Positions 53,399 through 62,001 of a DNA stretch of 64,000 nucleotides are shown piece by piece (within the stretch, counting starts at the first letter, position 1; each line of letters opens with the position of its first letter). Origin of the DNA: Achromobacter xylosoxidans. GTDB taxonomy: Bacteria > Pseudomonadota > Gammaproteobacteria > Burkholderiales > Burkholderiaceae_B. Under the pieces are notes generated by a model. It saw only the letters and a program-made list of their open reading frames with translations. It made no database searches and was not told the DNA's origin. The stretch is from assembly GCF_002192695.1 (NCBI RefSeq), contig NZ_MTLG01000109.1:1-64000 (forward strand), read 5' to 3'. Both the position numbers and the translations under genes were made by a program.

Positions 53399-54043
53399 AT
53401 GAAGACGAATGACATGAGTGAGAGCAATCCGAGCCTGATCACGGACGAGCAGGGCGTGGCGCGCTGTTTCTGGCAGCCGTCCATGCCGGACTATCACGAC
53501 CACGAATGGGGCAGGCCGGTGGCGGACGACCGCCGCCTGTACGAGAAGATCTGCCTGGAGGGCTTTCAGGCCGGCATGGCCTGGATCACGATCCTGCGCA
53601 AGCGCGAGGCGTTCCGCGAGGCTTTCGACGACTTCGACTTCGAGCGGGTGGCGCGCTATACGGAGCGCGATGTCGAACGCCTGATGGGCAACGCCGGCAT
53701 CGTGCGCAACCGCAGCAAGATCCTGTCCGCCATCAACAACGCCAGGCGCGCACAGGTCCTGGCCCATGAGTCGGGTTCGCTGTCGGCCTGGCTCTGGCGC
53801 CATGAGCCGCCGGCGCAGGACCGTCCCGCGACCGTGGACCTGGACTACTGGAACGGCAATCCGACCTCGCCGGCGTCGGCGGCCCTGTCGCGCGAGCTGA
53901 AGAAGCGCGGCTGGACCTTCGTGGGACCCACGACCATGTACGCTTTCATGCAGGCCGTGGGCATGGTCAATGACCACATGAGCGGCTGCGTCTGCCGTCC
54001 GGCGGTCGAGGCGGCGCGCGCGGGCTTCAAGCGGCCGAAGTAG
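53399..54043 (+). CDS. tag: DNA-3-methyladenine glycosylase I
   Basis: 214 aa from the ATG at 53399 (an ATG at 53414 is a possible alternative). The zinc-snap residues of Tag are all present: Cys in ARCFWQ, His in DYHDHEWG, and His and Cys in MVNDHMSGCVC. The helix-hairpin region (ICLEGFQAGMAWITILRKRE) and VGPTTMYAFMQAVG match the base-binding pocket. It removes 3-methyladenine from alkylated DNA. It is 8 bp after the LprI-like gene. Confidence 0.94.
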   Translation: MKTNDMSESNPSLITDEQGVARCFWQPSMPDYHDHEWGRPVADDRRLYEKICLEGFQAGMAWITILRKREAFREAFDDFDFERVARYTERDVERLMGNAGIVRNRSKILSAINNARRAQVLAHESGSLSAWLWRHEPPAQDRPATVDLDYWNGNPTSPASAALSRELKKRGWTFVGPTTMYAFMQAVGMVNDHMSGCVCRPAVEAARAGFKRPK

Positions 54044-54079
54044 GTCGGGCCGCGGCAGGCGATAAATAGCTTGAGTTGG

Positions 54080-54116
54080 TTGCGCTTCGCAAGTATATTG
54101 GTTGCGAATCGCAACC
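54080..54116. promoter_or_regulatory. paired MarR-type operators around the -10
   Basis: TTGCGCTTCGCAA (54080-54092) and GGTTGCGAATCGCAACC (54100-54116) are both dyads of the TTGCG/CGCAA type, with TATATT between them (54094-54099). The gene starts 14 bp after the second. This arrangement fits negative autoregulation by the MarR domain encoded next. Confidence 0.7.
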
Positions 54117-54129
54117 TTATAGGCGCGCC

Positions 54130-55137
54130 ATGGACCTGATCGACATCCCCACCCAATCCCGCGACCAGACCATCCGCGACTTGCGGGAGTTTTCCCGGAA
54201 ATTGGTGCGCGAGCTGGGCTTCATGCGCAGTTCGCTGGCGGGCAGCGAACTGGCGCCATCCGCCGTCCACGCGATCATCGAGATCGGCCTGCAGCCGGGC
54301 ATCCAGGCGCGCGACCTGGCGGCCATCCTCAGGCTGGACAAGTCCAACACCAGCCGGCAGGTCGCCAAGCTGGAATCCGCCGGGCTGCTGACGCGCGAGG
54401 CCGACAGCGAAGACGCGCGCTCGTCGCGGTTGTACTTGAGCGAGGCCGGGACCCGGTTGCGCTCGCAGATCGACCAGTTCGCCACGGATCAGGTTTCGCG
54501 CGCCTTGCGCCAGCTGGCGCCCGAGGACCAGCAGTCGCTGATCCGCTTTCTTTCCCTTTACGCCGACGCGCTGTCGCACGAGAACCCCAACACCGCGCCG
54601 GCCGCCGCTGGCGGCATGGCAGAGCAGATCCACGCGGGTTACCTGCCCGGCTGCATCGGCGACGTGGCCAGCCTGCATGCGCGCTACTACGCGCAGGCCT
54701 CGGGATTCGGCGTCTACTTTGAACGCAAGGTGGCGACCGAGCTAGCCGAATTCGCCGAAGGCCTGCCTGCCGCCGGCAAGAACATGTGGCTGTACGCGGA
54801 CAACGGCAGGACGCTGGCCTCCATCGTCATTGATGGCGATCTCGCCACCGGGGAGGCGCACCTGCGCTGGTTCATCGTCGACGAGTCGCTGCGCGGCATG
54901 GGCGTGGGCCGCGCTTTGCTGGATCGCGCCATGGCCTTTGCCGACGCGCATTTCGACCAGACCTATCTGTGGACCTTCAAGGGCCTGGATGCCGCCCGGC
55001 ATCTTTACGAGGCGGCGGGCTTCACGCTGGCCGAGGAGTCCGAAGGCAGGCAGTGGGGCAGCGTGGTGGTCGAGCAGCGCTTCGTGCGCCGCGGCCCCGG
55101 CGCCTCAGATCACGCTGATCCGCAGTTCGGCCAATAG
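54130..55137 (+). CDS. MarR-GNAT fusion protein
   Basis: 335 aa from the ATG at 54130, which puts the start after the two operators. Residues about 1-150 form a MarR winged-helix domain (PGIQARDLAAILRLDKSNTS, RQVAKLESAGLLTREADSED). Residues about 165-320 form a GNAT acetyltransferase domain with acetyl-CoA motif SLRGMGVGRALLDRAMAFA. Such fusions may be effector-sensing regulators whose acetyltransferase half acts on a small molecule or protein. The C-terminal 11 codons overlap the opposite-strand pentapeptide gene. Confidence 0.88.
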   Translation: MDLIDIPTQSRDQTIRDLREFSRKLVRELGFMRSSLAGSELAPSAVHAIIEIGLQPGIQARDLAAILRLDKSNTSRQVAKLESAGLLTREADSEDARSSRLYLSEAGTRLRSQIDQFATDQVSRALRQLAPEDQQSLIRFLSLYADALSHENPNTAPAAAGGMAEQIHAGYLPGCIGDVASLHARYYAQASGFGVYFERKVATELAEFAEGLPAAGKNMWLYADNGRTLASIVIDGDLATGEAHLRWFIVDESLRGMGVGRALLDRAMAFADAHFDQTYLWTFKGLDAARHLYEAAGFTLAEESEGRQWGSVVVEQRFVRRGPGASDHADPQFGQ

Positions 55138-55800
55138 GGCCGCAGCCTGGGTCTTGGAAATGGTGGCGCCGGCCAGGCGCGCGGCCGAGTTCAGGTCCAG
55201 TCCGCCCAGGTCGGCTTCGCGCAGGTCGGCGCCCTCGAAGCGGACGTTCTTGAGGATGGCATTGCGCAGGCTGCCGCCATGGAACACGGTGTCGCGGAAA
55301 TCGCTGCCGCTCAGGTCGGCATCGGAGAAGTCCAGCTGCCGCACGTCGGTCTTGCGAAACGACACGCCGCGCAGCAAGGCGCCGACCAGCAGGCATTCCT
55401 GCAGCGACCAGCCCAGGCAGGCGATGCCGTCGAAGTCGCTGCCGGTGAGCTTGCAACCCTGGAAACGGGCCGAAGCCAGCCGGGCGCGGCGCCAGCTGGC
55501 ATTGTTGAGATCGCAGTTTTCGAAGACGGCATCGCTGGCATCGCACGAGGCGAAATCGACCTGGCCGCCGCGGCAGCGCAGCCAGGCGGTGTCCGCCAGC
55601 GTGGCGCCCTGAAAGGAGGCGCCAGCGATGGCGCAGGCCGTCAGTTGCGCGCCGCGCAAATCCAGGCGCGAAAAGTCCGCATCCTGGAAGTCGCAGTCGT
55701 GGAACGCCAGCGGCCGGCCGGCGGCCCGTTCGATCAAGGCCTGCATCATCTTGCGGTCCACTTCCTGGCCCGCCACTGTCTCGATTGCTGCTTGCGTCAT
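55105..55800 (-). CDS. pentapeptide-repeat protein
   Basis: 231 aa built of A(D/N)LXX-type repeats from about residue 30 to 215 (CDFQDADFSRLDLRGAQL, VFENCDLNNASWRRARL, LDFSDADLSGSDFRDTVF), which would form a right-handed quadrilateral beta-helix. A break near 127-140 (CLGWSLQECLLVGA) may be a loop. Similar proteins (Qnr, MfpA, AlbG) mimic DNA and bind gyrase, but many have no such role. It is convergent with and overlaps the MarR-GNAT gene by 33 bp. Confidence 0.88.
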   Translation of the reverse strand: MTQAAIETVAGQEVDRKMMQALIERAAGRPLAFHDCDFQDADFSRLDLRGAQLTACAIAGASFQGATLADTAWLRCRGGQVDFASCDASDAVFENCDLNNASWRRARLASARFQGCKLTGSDFDGIACLGWSLQECLLVGALLRGVSFRKTDVRQLDFSDADLSGSDFRDTVFHGGSLRNAILKNVRFEGADLREADLGGLDLNSAARLAGATISKTQAAALLAELRISVI

Positions 55801-55839
55801 GCCGCGAATTCCTGCCTGAATTTCTGGAAAACGGACAGC

Positions 55840-56490
55840 CTACTGGAAGATCTCGCTTTCCACGCAGAAGGCGATCAATTCCTGGTCGGTGCGGACGTTG
55901 AGCTTGCGCATGGCCGAGATCTTCTGGCCGCTGACCGTCTTGACGCTGCGCTTCAAGGCGTCGGCCACCTGCATCATGGATTCGCCGCGGATGAAGTGGC
56001 GCAGCACTTCGAATTCCTTGGGCGACAGGCTGTTGATGCGTTCGCCGATGAACTTGCTGCGCTCATCGGCCGCGCCGTCGCGCTGGAAGCCGGGAGGATA
56101 GTACTTGCGGCCGGCATGCAGCGTTTCCAGCGCGGTCATGATTTCGCTGAGATTGTCGCGCTTGAGCACCACGGCAGCGACGCCGGCGTCGTAGAGCGCC
56201 GAGATGATCATGGAGTTCGACACCATGGTCAGCACCACGATCTGGACCTGCGGATAGTGCCGCGTCAGGTACTTGACCAGGCGGATGCCATCGCCATAGG
56301 TGTCGTCGCCGGGCATGGAGTAGTCGGTGATGACCACATGCGGCGCGTCGCGCTCCAGGTGCCGGATCAGCGCGGTCGGCCCGGGCAGGGTGGCCGTGAC
56401 CTCGAAATTGAGGTCCTTTTCCAGCAGGTCGCGCATTCCCATCAAGACCAGGGGGTGGTCGTCGACCAGGACGATACGGAGTCTTTCCAT
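55840..56490 (-). CDS. NarL/RcsB-type response regulator, orphan
   Basis: 216 aa from the ATG at 56490. The receiver domain has the acidic pair in VLVDDHPLVLMGMRDLLE, phospho-acceptor Asp in HVVITDYSMPGDDTYGDGIR, and Lys in AVVLKRDNLSEI. The LuxR-type HTH covers LSPKEFEVLRHFIRGESMMQ and RSVKTVSGQKISAMRKL. The YSMPGD segment and MIISALYDAGV resemble RcsB. No histidine kinase gene is adjacent; an Hpt-domain gene lies 3.8 kb away at 60265. Confidence 0.88.
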   Translation of the reverse strand: MERLRIVLVDDHPLVLMGMRDLLEKDLNFEVTATLPGPTALIRHLERDAPHVVITDYSMPGDDTYGDGIRLVKYLTRHYPQVQIVVLTMVSNSMIISALYDAGVAAVVLKRDNLSEIMTALETLHAGRKYYPPGFQRDGAADERSKFIGERINSLSPKEFEVLRHFIRGESMMQVADALKRSVKTVSGQKISAMRKLNVRTDQELIAFCVESEIFQ

Positions 56491-56656
56491 GCGGGGGTAT
56501 GCCTTCAAGCGAGCCCTTGTTTCAGGTAGGGGTATGGCGGTCGGACTCAGGGTTGAGGTCGGAGGCAAACCGATAGCGTAGTGGTTTTTGCGTAGCCGTG
56601 CGCCCCGCGCCGGAGATCCGGGGCGGGGCATATGCGGGACAGGATGACAGGCGGCG

Positions 56657-57073
56657 TCAGCCGGCCGCTTCTTCTTGCAGACGTCCCAGCACGAAGCCGT
56701 CGACCGCGCTGGTGCGGCCGCGCCAGAGCGTGGGCTGTCCGGCGATGGGGGTGCCGTCGGCGGTAAAGAAGAGCGCGTCGGCGAGATGGATGTAGTTCGG
56801 CAGCGGGTCCGCCGGTTGCGGTACCCGGAAGACGTCGCCCAGTTCCGCCAGCGAGGCATGCACGGCCTTGCGGGTGGCGTCGTCCGCCGTGTCCAGGGAC
56901 CCCGTGAAGCTGGCGGCGAAGCTGTCGAAGTATGCCGCGCCGGACACGATGGAACCCGACACCAGCATGCCGCCCATTTGCAGGGTGACGCCGAGGCTCT
57001 CGATCTGGCTGCCGTTGTTCACCAGGTTGACCAGGAATTGCAGGAAGGCGTCGGCGTCGGGAACTTGGCTCAT
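56657..57073 (-). CDS. GvpU-like (gas-vesicle accessory) family protein
   Basis: 138 aa from the ATG at 57073; a longer reading to 57163 has no ribosome site. The segment FLQFLVNLVNNGSQIESLGV followed by TLQMGGMLVSGSIVSGAAYF resembles GvpU-family proteins. No gas-vesicle structural gene (gvpA, gvpN, gvpF) occurs in the window, so the protein is probably a stand-alone member with another role. The assignment is by a short conserved segment and is only moderately sure. Confidence 0.6.
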   Translation of the reverse strand: MSQVPDADAFLQFLVNLVNNGSQIESLGVTLQMGGMLVSGSIVSGAAYFDSFAASFTGSLDTADDATRKAVHASLAELGDVFRVPQPADPLPNYIHLADALFFTADGTPIAGQPTLWRGRTSAVDGFVLGRLQEEAAG

Positions 57074-57172
57074 GGCGTGATTCTTGGAAATGTTTGGAAA
57101 GCAGCCAAGATACTCGAATCGCGCGCGAAATACACCGAATGGGATAGGCCGAAAAGCAGCCAAATCCGACCC

Positions 57173-58156
57173 TTATCCCCCAGCTTTGGGAACTGTCATT
57201 TTTTCCAGGCTGCGCGTCAGCCTTTCGCCTGCCAGCCGCAGGCGATCACGCAGCGCCACGGGCGCCAGCACGTCGAACTCCACGTCCAGCGCCATCAGCC
57301 AGTACACCAGCGCGTCCAGGGAAGGCACGGCGCATTGCAGCAGGCAGCGCGTCTCGTCCAGGGCCTCGATCTGGCCGGCGCCCGGCGGAATGCGCGCGGC
57401 CATGACGCTGCGCGGCGCGTGCAGGACTACGCGCGCCGGTTCCGGATGCGGCGCCATGTTCACTGAACGGGAAACGTAGGCGCGCAGGTCGCCGCCTTCG
57501 GGCGGAGGCCGCGGCGCAAAATGCGCACCGACTTGCGGCGCGCCCGCGATGCGGTCGATGCGGAAGGTGCGCCAGTCGTCGCGCGCCGGGTCCCAGGCCA
57601 CCAGGTACCAGCGGTAGCCGGTATGGGCCAGTCCTTGCGGTTCGACCAGCCGGGTGCTGGCCCGGCCCTGGCCGTCCGCGTAATCGAAGCCGACCCTCAG
57701 TTGGTCGCGGCAGGCAGCCGCCAGCGTGGCCAACAAGGTGGCGTCGACCGTGGCGCCTTCGCGCGGTATCGGCACGATGGCCGAACGCAGGGCGTCGACT
57801 CGGCGCCGCAGGCGCTGCGGCATGGCCTGTTCCAGTTTCACCAGCGCCCGCAGCGCGGTTTCCTCTATGCCTCCCACCGTGCCGGTGGCCGCGATGCGCA
57901 GGGTGAGCGCCACGGCCAGGGCTTCGTCGTCGTCCAGCAGCAGGGGCGGCAGGGCCTGCCCCGCGCGAAAGGCGTAGCCGCCAGCCACGCCGCTGCTGGC
58001 ATGGATGGGGTAGCCCAGTTCGCGCAGCTTGTCGATGTCGCGCCGCAGCGTGCGGGGATGGATCGCGAGTGTCGCCGCCAGTTCGGTGCCGGCCCAATGG
58101 CGGCGGGTCTGCAGCAGCGACAGCAGGCGCAGGAGGCGGTTGCTGGAGGTAAGCAT
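57173..58156 (-). CDS. WYL-domain transcriptional regulator (YafY type)
   Basis: 327 aa from the ATG at 58156 (a further upstream TTG is possible). N-terminal HTH_11: NRLLRLLSLLQTRRHWAGTE and IHPRTLRRDIDKLRELGYPI. The WYL domain follows with QGLAHTGYRWYLVAWDPARD (here WYL reads WYLVA) and FRIDRIAGA. WYL domains sense nucleotide-like or other ligands. The gene is divergent from the GST gene and may control it. Confidence 0.9.
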   Translation of the reverse strand: MLTSSNRLLRLLSLLQTRRHWAGTELAATLAIHPRTLRRDIDKLRELGYPIHASSGVAGGYAFRAGQALPPLLLDDDEALAVALTLRIAATGTVGGIEETALRALVKLEQAMPQRLRRRVDALRSAIVPIPREGATVDATLLATLAAACRDQLRVGFDYADGQGRASTRLVEPQGLAHTGYRWYLVAWDPARDDWRTFRIDRIAGAPQVGAHFAPRPPPEGGDLRAYVSRSVNMAPHPEPARVVLHAPRSVMAARIPPGAGQIEALDETRCLLQCAVPSLDALVYWLMALDVEFDVLAPVALRDRLRLAGERLTRSLEKMTVPKAGG

Positions 58157-58274
58157 GACGGCACGATAACGCGTATCGAGGGCGGAATCTGTCCTCAATG
58201 GATTCTACAGTGGCTCCCGTAGTCAGCGGCAGGGGCCGCGACGCTCATCCCTGGATTGAATTGGAGATCTACCC

Positions 58275-58880
58275 ATGTCTATCGTTTTCTATTGGCACCC
58301 CATGTCCAGCGCGACCCCCGTGGCCAGCGCGCTTGCCGAACTGGCCGTGCCGCACGAACGCGTCAAGGTGGATATCAGGACGGGGGAGCAGCGCCGCCCC
58401 GAATTCCTGGCCCTGAATCCCAACGGCAAGGTCCCTACGCTGACGGTGGACGGCGCCCCTCTGTTCGAAGCCCTGGCGATACACCTATGGCTGGGAGAGC
58501 GCTACGGCGTGGAGCGCGGCCTGTGGCCCGCCGCCGGCACGCCGGAACGCCTGCTGGCGATGTCGTGGTGCGCCTGGTCCTATGTCAGCTACGGCGCGGC
58601 GGTGATGCGCCTGTTTCTCGCCACGCAGGCCGAGGGCGCGCCCGGCGGCGCCGAGGCGGAACGCGTGTTGGACGACGTGGACGCATTGCTGGCCGTGCTG
58701 GACGGCCATCTGTCTCGGCAGCCTTGGATGTTGGGCGCGGCCTACTCGCTGGCCGACCTGGTGGTGGGTTCGGTGGTGGGCTATAGCGCCTATCTGGGCG
58801 CCAGGGTGGCCTCGCACCCGCATGTGCGGGCATGGATGGACCGGGTCCAGGCCCGGCCCGCCATGCAGATCGACGCTTAG
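58275..58880 (+). CDS. glutathione S-transferase family protein
   Basis: 201 aa. Thioredoxin-like N-terminal domain with cis-proline NPNGKVPTL and LFEALAIHLWLGERYG, where the usual ES(A/N)AI glutathione site reads EALAI. The helical C-terminal domain contains MLGAAYSLADLVVGSVVGYS with the conserved Asp N-cap. Substrate unknown. It is divergent from the WYL regulator. Confidence 0.88.
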   Translation: MSIVFYWHPMSSATPVASALAELAVPHERVKVDIRTGEQRRPEFLALNPNGKVPTLTVDGAPLFEALAIHLWLGERYGVERGLWPAAGTPERLLAMSWCAWSYVSYGAAVMRLFLATQAEGAPGGAEAERVLDDVDALLAVLDGHLSRQPWMLGAAYSLADLVVGSVVGYSAYLGARVASHPHVRAWMDRVQARPAMQIDA

Positions 58881-58903
58881 GACAGGTGGGCAGGCGCCGC
58901 GGC

Positions 58904-60229
58904 TTACCAGCCCCAGCAGGTGCCTGCCGCTGGCTTGCCGCAGTTGCGGTAGTTCACGGCGAACCACAGCTTGCCCGCACCCCGCGGGCTACCGTCGGCC
59001 TTGGCATCGTTGCGCGGCAGCTCTTCCAGGGTGTCGCGCGCCTTCTTGGTGGGCGAGCCGCTGGCGGCGTCGGGCGTCAGGGCGATACGCCCCAGGCCGG
59101 CGGCGTCGCGGTCGTCGAAGACGATGTCGGTATCCTTCAACGCGGCCATCTTCAGGGATGCGTCGCGCACCGCGGCGGCGTAGCTGTCATTTGCGCCGGC
59201 GGGCGCGAGGCTCTTGTCTAGCGTGCTGGCGGCGAGGATCAGTGCGGGCGCGGCGGGCGCCATCATCGTGTACTGGTCGAGGCCGGGCAACTGGCCGCCA
59301 GCGGCCTGGCGGCGCAGCCAGTCACCCCAAAGGAATTCGGCGAATTCCGGCAGATTGCCATTGCTGTAGGCGATGTCGCGGGTGAAGTACACCAGCGAGC
59401 GGTAGCGGTCTTCCTGCATGCCGCCGGGTTCCTGGGCGCTGGCCAGCCCCAGGCGGGCCGGCAGCTGGTCCACGGTGATGGGCTGGTTCTGGCCGTCGCG
59501 CAGCCAGGCGCGGCGTTCGTCCACCATGCGCTGCCAGAACGTGGCCGCATTGGGCAGGCTGCTGTAGTTGGCGTCCACCTTGACCCAGACCGGCAGCTTG
59601 GGACCGCCGTCGGCGATCTCGCGCAGCGACGAGAAAGTGTGGTGGCCGTCGGTCAGATACAGGTTGCCGTCCCAGCCGACCACCACGGTCTTGAGGTTGG
59701 CCGCATTGGCGCCGGGGGCGTTCTTGCAGGCGTAGGTGGCGGGCTGGTCCAGGCGGGCGGCGCGCGCCTCGGCGATGGTCTGGAATGCCTGCGCGCGCTC
59801 GGCGCCGCCCATGTCCTCGCAGTAGTCGTCGAACTTCTTGCCTACGGTCCGGTTCAGGTAGTCCAGCTGCTGCGCCGGCTTGTCCGCCCACGTGGGGCGT
59901 TCGAAGTCGCCTTGCCAGCGGCCCAGCTTGTAGTAGATCTGGTCGTAGCCGATGGCGGCCTGGGTGGGATGCAGTTCCTCGATGCGGACCTGGATGACGT
60001 CGCCCGGTTTGGCTTGCAGATAGGCGGTGTTGCGCGGCGGCTGGGTTTCAACAGGCGGGGGCGTTTCCTCGACGGGAGGCGGCGTGACGGCGACGGGTTC
60101 GTCGTCGTCGCCGCCGCCGCCGTTGCAGGCCGCGAGGGCCAGCGGCAACAAGGCCGTGGCGAGAACGCGCAGCAGGCGTTGCCGGTGGGGAAGGAAAGCG
60201 CTGCGCGCGGGAAGGGAGATGGAGGGCAT
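58904..60229 (-). CDS. lipoprotein with a putative ParB/Srx-like domain
   Basis: 441 aa. The N-terminus has a signal peptide with lipobox LAAC (Cys35), then a Gly/Asp and Pro-rich linker (VTPPPVEETPPPVETQPP). The central part has GDVIQVRIEELHPTQAAIG (about 75-93) and, later, WDGNLYLTDGHHTFSSLREI, the ParBc_2 pattern in which DGHH(R/T) is the conserved site. The C-terminal part ends with CGKPAAGTCWGW. Membrane-anchored outside the cytoplasm, so a DNA-partition role is unlikely; the activity, possibly nuclease or ATP-binding, is unknown. Confidence 0.72.
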   Translation of the reverse strand: MPSISLPARSAFLPHRQRLLRVLATALLPLALAACNGGGGDDDEPVAVTPPPVEETPPPVETQPPRNTAYLQAKPGDVIQVRIEELHPTQAAIGYDQIYYKLGRWQGDFERPTWADKPAQQLDYLNRTVGKKFDDYCEDMGGAERAQAFQTIAEARAARLDQPATYACKNAPGANAANLKTVVVGWDGNLYLTDGHHTFSSLREIADGGPKLPVWVKVDANYSSLPNAATFWQRMVDERRAWLRDGQNQPITVDQLPARLGLASAQEPGGMQEDRYRSLVYFTRDIAYSNGNLPEFAEFLWGDWLRRQAAGGQLPGLDQYTMMAPAAPALILAASTLDKSLAPAGANDSYAAAVRDASLKMAALKDTDIVFDDRDAAGLGRIALTPDAASGSPTKKARDTLEELPRNDAKADGSPRGAGKLWFAVNYRNCGKPAAGTCWGW

Positions 60230-60264
60230 GGTCCGCTTCAGGATCGGGTTTTAAAGATAGCCGA

Positions 60265-60648
60265 TCATGAGGGACGCGTGTTTCCTGAAGATTGCACGGG
60301 TACGGGTTGCCATGCATGCAGCCTGTCCATGAGGTCGCGCACGACGGCGGCCTGATCGTGGATGCGGGCGGCCGCGCCTGCCGACAGGCCCGTCGCGAGT
60401 TCCTCTTCCAGGGCTTCGAAGTGCGAGGCCGGCGCCCGCATCTGCAGGGCCAGTAGCGCGCCCTGTATGCGATGCAGCATCTGGGCCGTGGCGAGGGCGT
60501 CGGGTTTTCCGGCGGCCTGCTCCAGCGCATCGAGATCCTGGGTCATGGTGTCCTTGATCAGCTGCCGGTGGTCCGGCGCAAGCGCGGCGTACACCGCGAG
60601 TGTACCTGCGGCGGGGAAGGCGGAAGTATGGGGGAGCGGTTTGTGCAT
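60265..60648 (-). CDS. Hpt-domain phosphotransfer protein
   Basis: 127 aa. A helical domain centred on AQMLHRIQGALLALQM fits the Hpt motif HxxxG(A/S), with His59 the likely phospho-acceptor. The remainder is an amphipathic four-helix pattern (LDALEQAAGKPDALATAQML, HFEALEEELATGL). It is a stand-alone Hpt gene and could relay phosphate to the orphan response regulator at 55840. No hybrid kinase is in the window. Confidence 0.7.
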   Translation of the reverse strand: MHKPLPHTSAFPAAGTLAVYAALAPDHRQLIKDTMTQDLDALEQAAGKPDALATAQMLHRIQGALLALQMRAPASHFEALEEELATGLSAGAAARIHDQAAVVRDLMDRLHAWQPVPVQSSGNTRPS

Positions 60649-60698
60649 GAGAGCCTCCTAGGCGTACATGCTGATGACGTCAGGCTCCGGGGCGATAT

Positions 60699-60732
60699 TA
60701 AAAAAGCCCGATACCAGGGGGCTGGTAATCGG
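60699..60732 (-). terminator. rho-independent terminator after porin gene
   Basis: On the minus strand the stem is CCGATTACCAG / CTGGTATCGG with one bulge and a short C-rich loop, followed by GCTTTTTT. It lies 50 bp after the porin stop. Confidence 0.88.
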
Positions 60733-60782
60733 ACCGATTCGCCAGCAGCGGAGGCGGCCCCGCAGCCGCTCCGCTGACGTGC

Positions 60783-61889
60783 TTAGAACGTGTGGCGCAC
60801 GCCGACGCCGGCGGCCGTGCTCTTCAAGCCGTCGATGAAGGCATAGTCCTTGCCGTACGAACCATAGGCGTACAGGTTGGTGCGCTTGGACAGGTCGTAG
60901 GTGTAGCCCACGCTCCAGACGTTCATGTTGGTGTCGCCGCCGGTCAGCTTGTCGTTGTTCGGCGATACGTGCTGCCACGACGCGAACAGGCTGCTCGCGC
61001 TGCCCAGGGGCAGGGTGGCGCCCAGCATATAGGAGTTGGCCTTGAAGCCGTCGACGAAACGGTTGGTGCCGAACTCGTCGCTGAAGGGCGTGCCCGCGGG
61101 CAGGTCCTGGCCGACGAACCAGCCGTCGGTGGTGCGGCCGTAGGCGGCTGCAAGCTTGACGACTTCGAGGTCGTAGGACAGGCCCAGCGCGTACTGGCGC
61201 GGCGTGGCGTCATGGTCGATGGCGCCGCGGTTGGAGCCGTTGAGCTGGTCGTAGGTCAGCGTGACGTTCACCGGACCTTGCACATAGCGCAGGCCGGCGG
61301 TGATGCCGCGCGTATTGTCGGCGGTGCGAAAGCCCGTCTGGTCCGCGACCGTGTCGTCCGCGTTAAACGAGTAGCCGACGCCGAACTCGAAGCCGCTCAT
61401 GGACGGCGACTTGTACATCACCATGTTGTCCCAACGCATGGTGTTGGCGGCGCTGAACCCCAAGCCCATGTTGGACTGGGTGTAGCTGGTATAGAAGGGG
61501 TCGATATCGGCCAGGTAGTTCGAGCCCACCGTGGCCTGGCGGCCGAACTCCAGCGTGCCCCAGGCGTCGTTGGCCAGGCCGATGGTGGCCTGGCGGCCGA
61601 ACAGGCGGCCGGACTGTCCGCGCTGGCCGTTGGCCGAGTCGAATCCGCTTTCCAGCTTGAACACGGCGCGCAGGCCGTCGCCCAGGTCTTCGGCGCCGCG
61701 CAGGCCCCAGCGCGAGCCGGCCTGGATGCCGTTGATCATGCCTATCTTGCTACCGTCGTATCCATCGCCTTTGATCTTGTTGTAGCCGATGCCGGTGTCG
61801 ATGACACCATAGAGAGTTACCGACGATTCTGCCTGAGCGACGCCTGCAAAAGTGGTGAACATTGCGGCTGCGAGCAGCGTCTTTTTCAT
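60783..61889 (-). CDS. Gram-negative porin (betaproteobacterial type)
   Basis: 368 aa from the ATG at 61889; the signal peptide is MKKTLLAAAMFTTFAGVAQA. The mature start SSVTLYGVIDTGIGY and the segments SRWGLRGAEDLGDGLRAVFK and TLEFGRQATVG are typical of the trimeric general porins of Bordetella and relatives, and the chain ends in the aromatic HTF. It forms a non-specific outer-membrane channel. It is a monocistronic gene with a terminator. Confidence 0.93.
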   Translation of the reverse strand: MKKTLLAAAMFTTFAGVAQAESSVTLYGVIDTGIGYNKIKGDGYDGSKIGMINGIQAGSRWGLRGAEDLGDGLRAVFKLESGFDSANGQRGQSGRLFGRQATIGLANDAWGTLEFGRQATVGSNYLADIDPFYTSYTQSNMGLGFSAANTMRWDNMVMYKSPSMSGFEFGVGYSFNADDTVADQTGFRTADNTRGITAGLRYVQGPVNVTLTYDQLNGSNRGAIDHDATPRQYALGLSYDLEVVKLAAAYGRTTDGWFVGQDLPAGTPFSDEFGTNRFVDGFKANSYMLGATLPLGSASSLFASWQHVSPNNDKLTGGDTNMNVWSVGYTYDLSKRTNLYAYGSYGKDYAFIDGLKSTAAGVGVRHTF

Positions 61890-62001
61890 CCGTGGGGACT
61901 CCTGTAGAGGGGTGGAAAAAACAAAAGGGAACAGCACGCGAGCATGAAGCCCAGCGCTGTTCCCAGCCCTCATTGTAGGACACCGGCGGCGGCCGGCAGG
62001 C

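Noticed and set aside
56657..57073. A gas-vesicle gene cluster
   Set aside because: Only one GvpU-like gene is found, with no gvpA, gvpF, gvpK or gvpN nearby.
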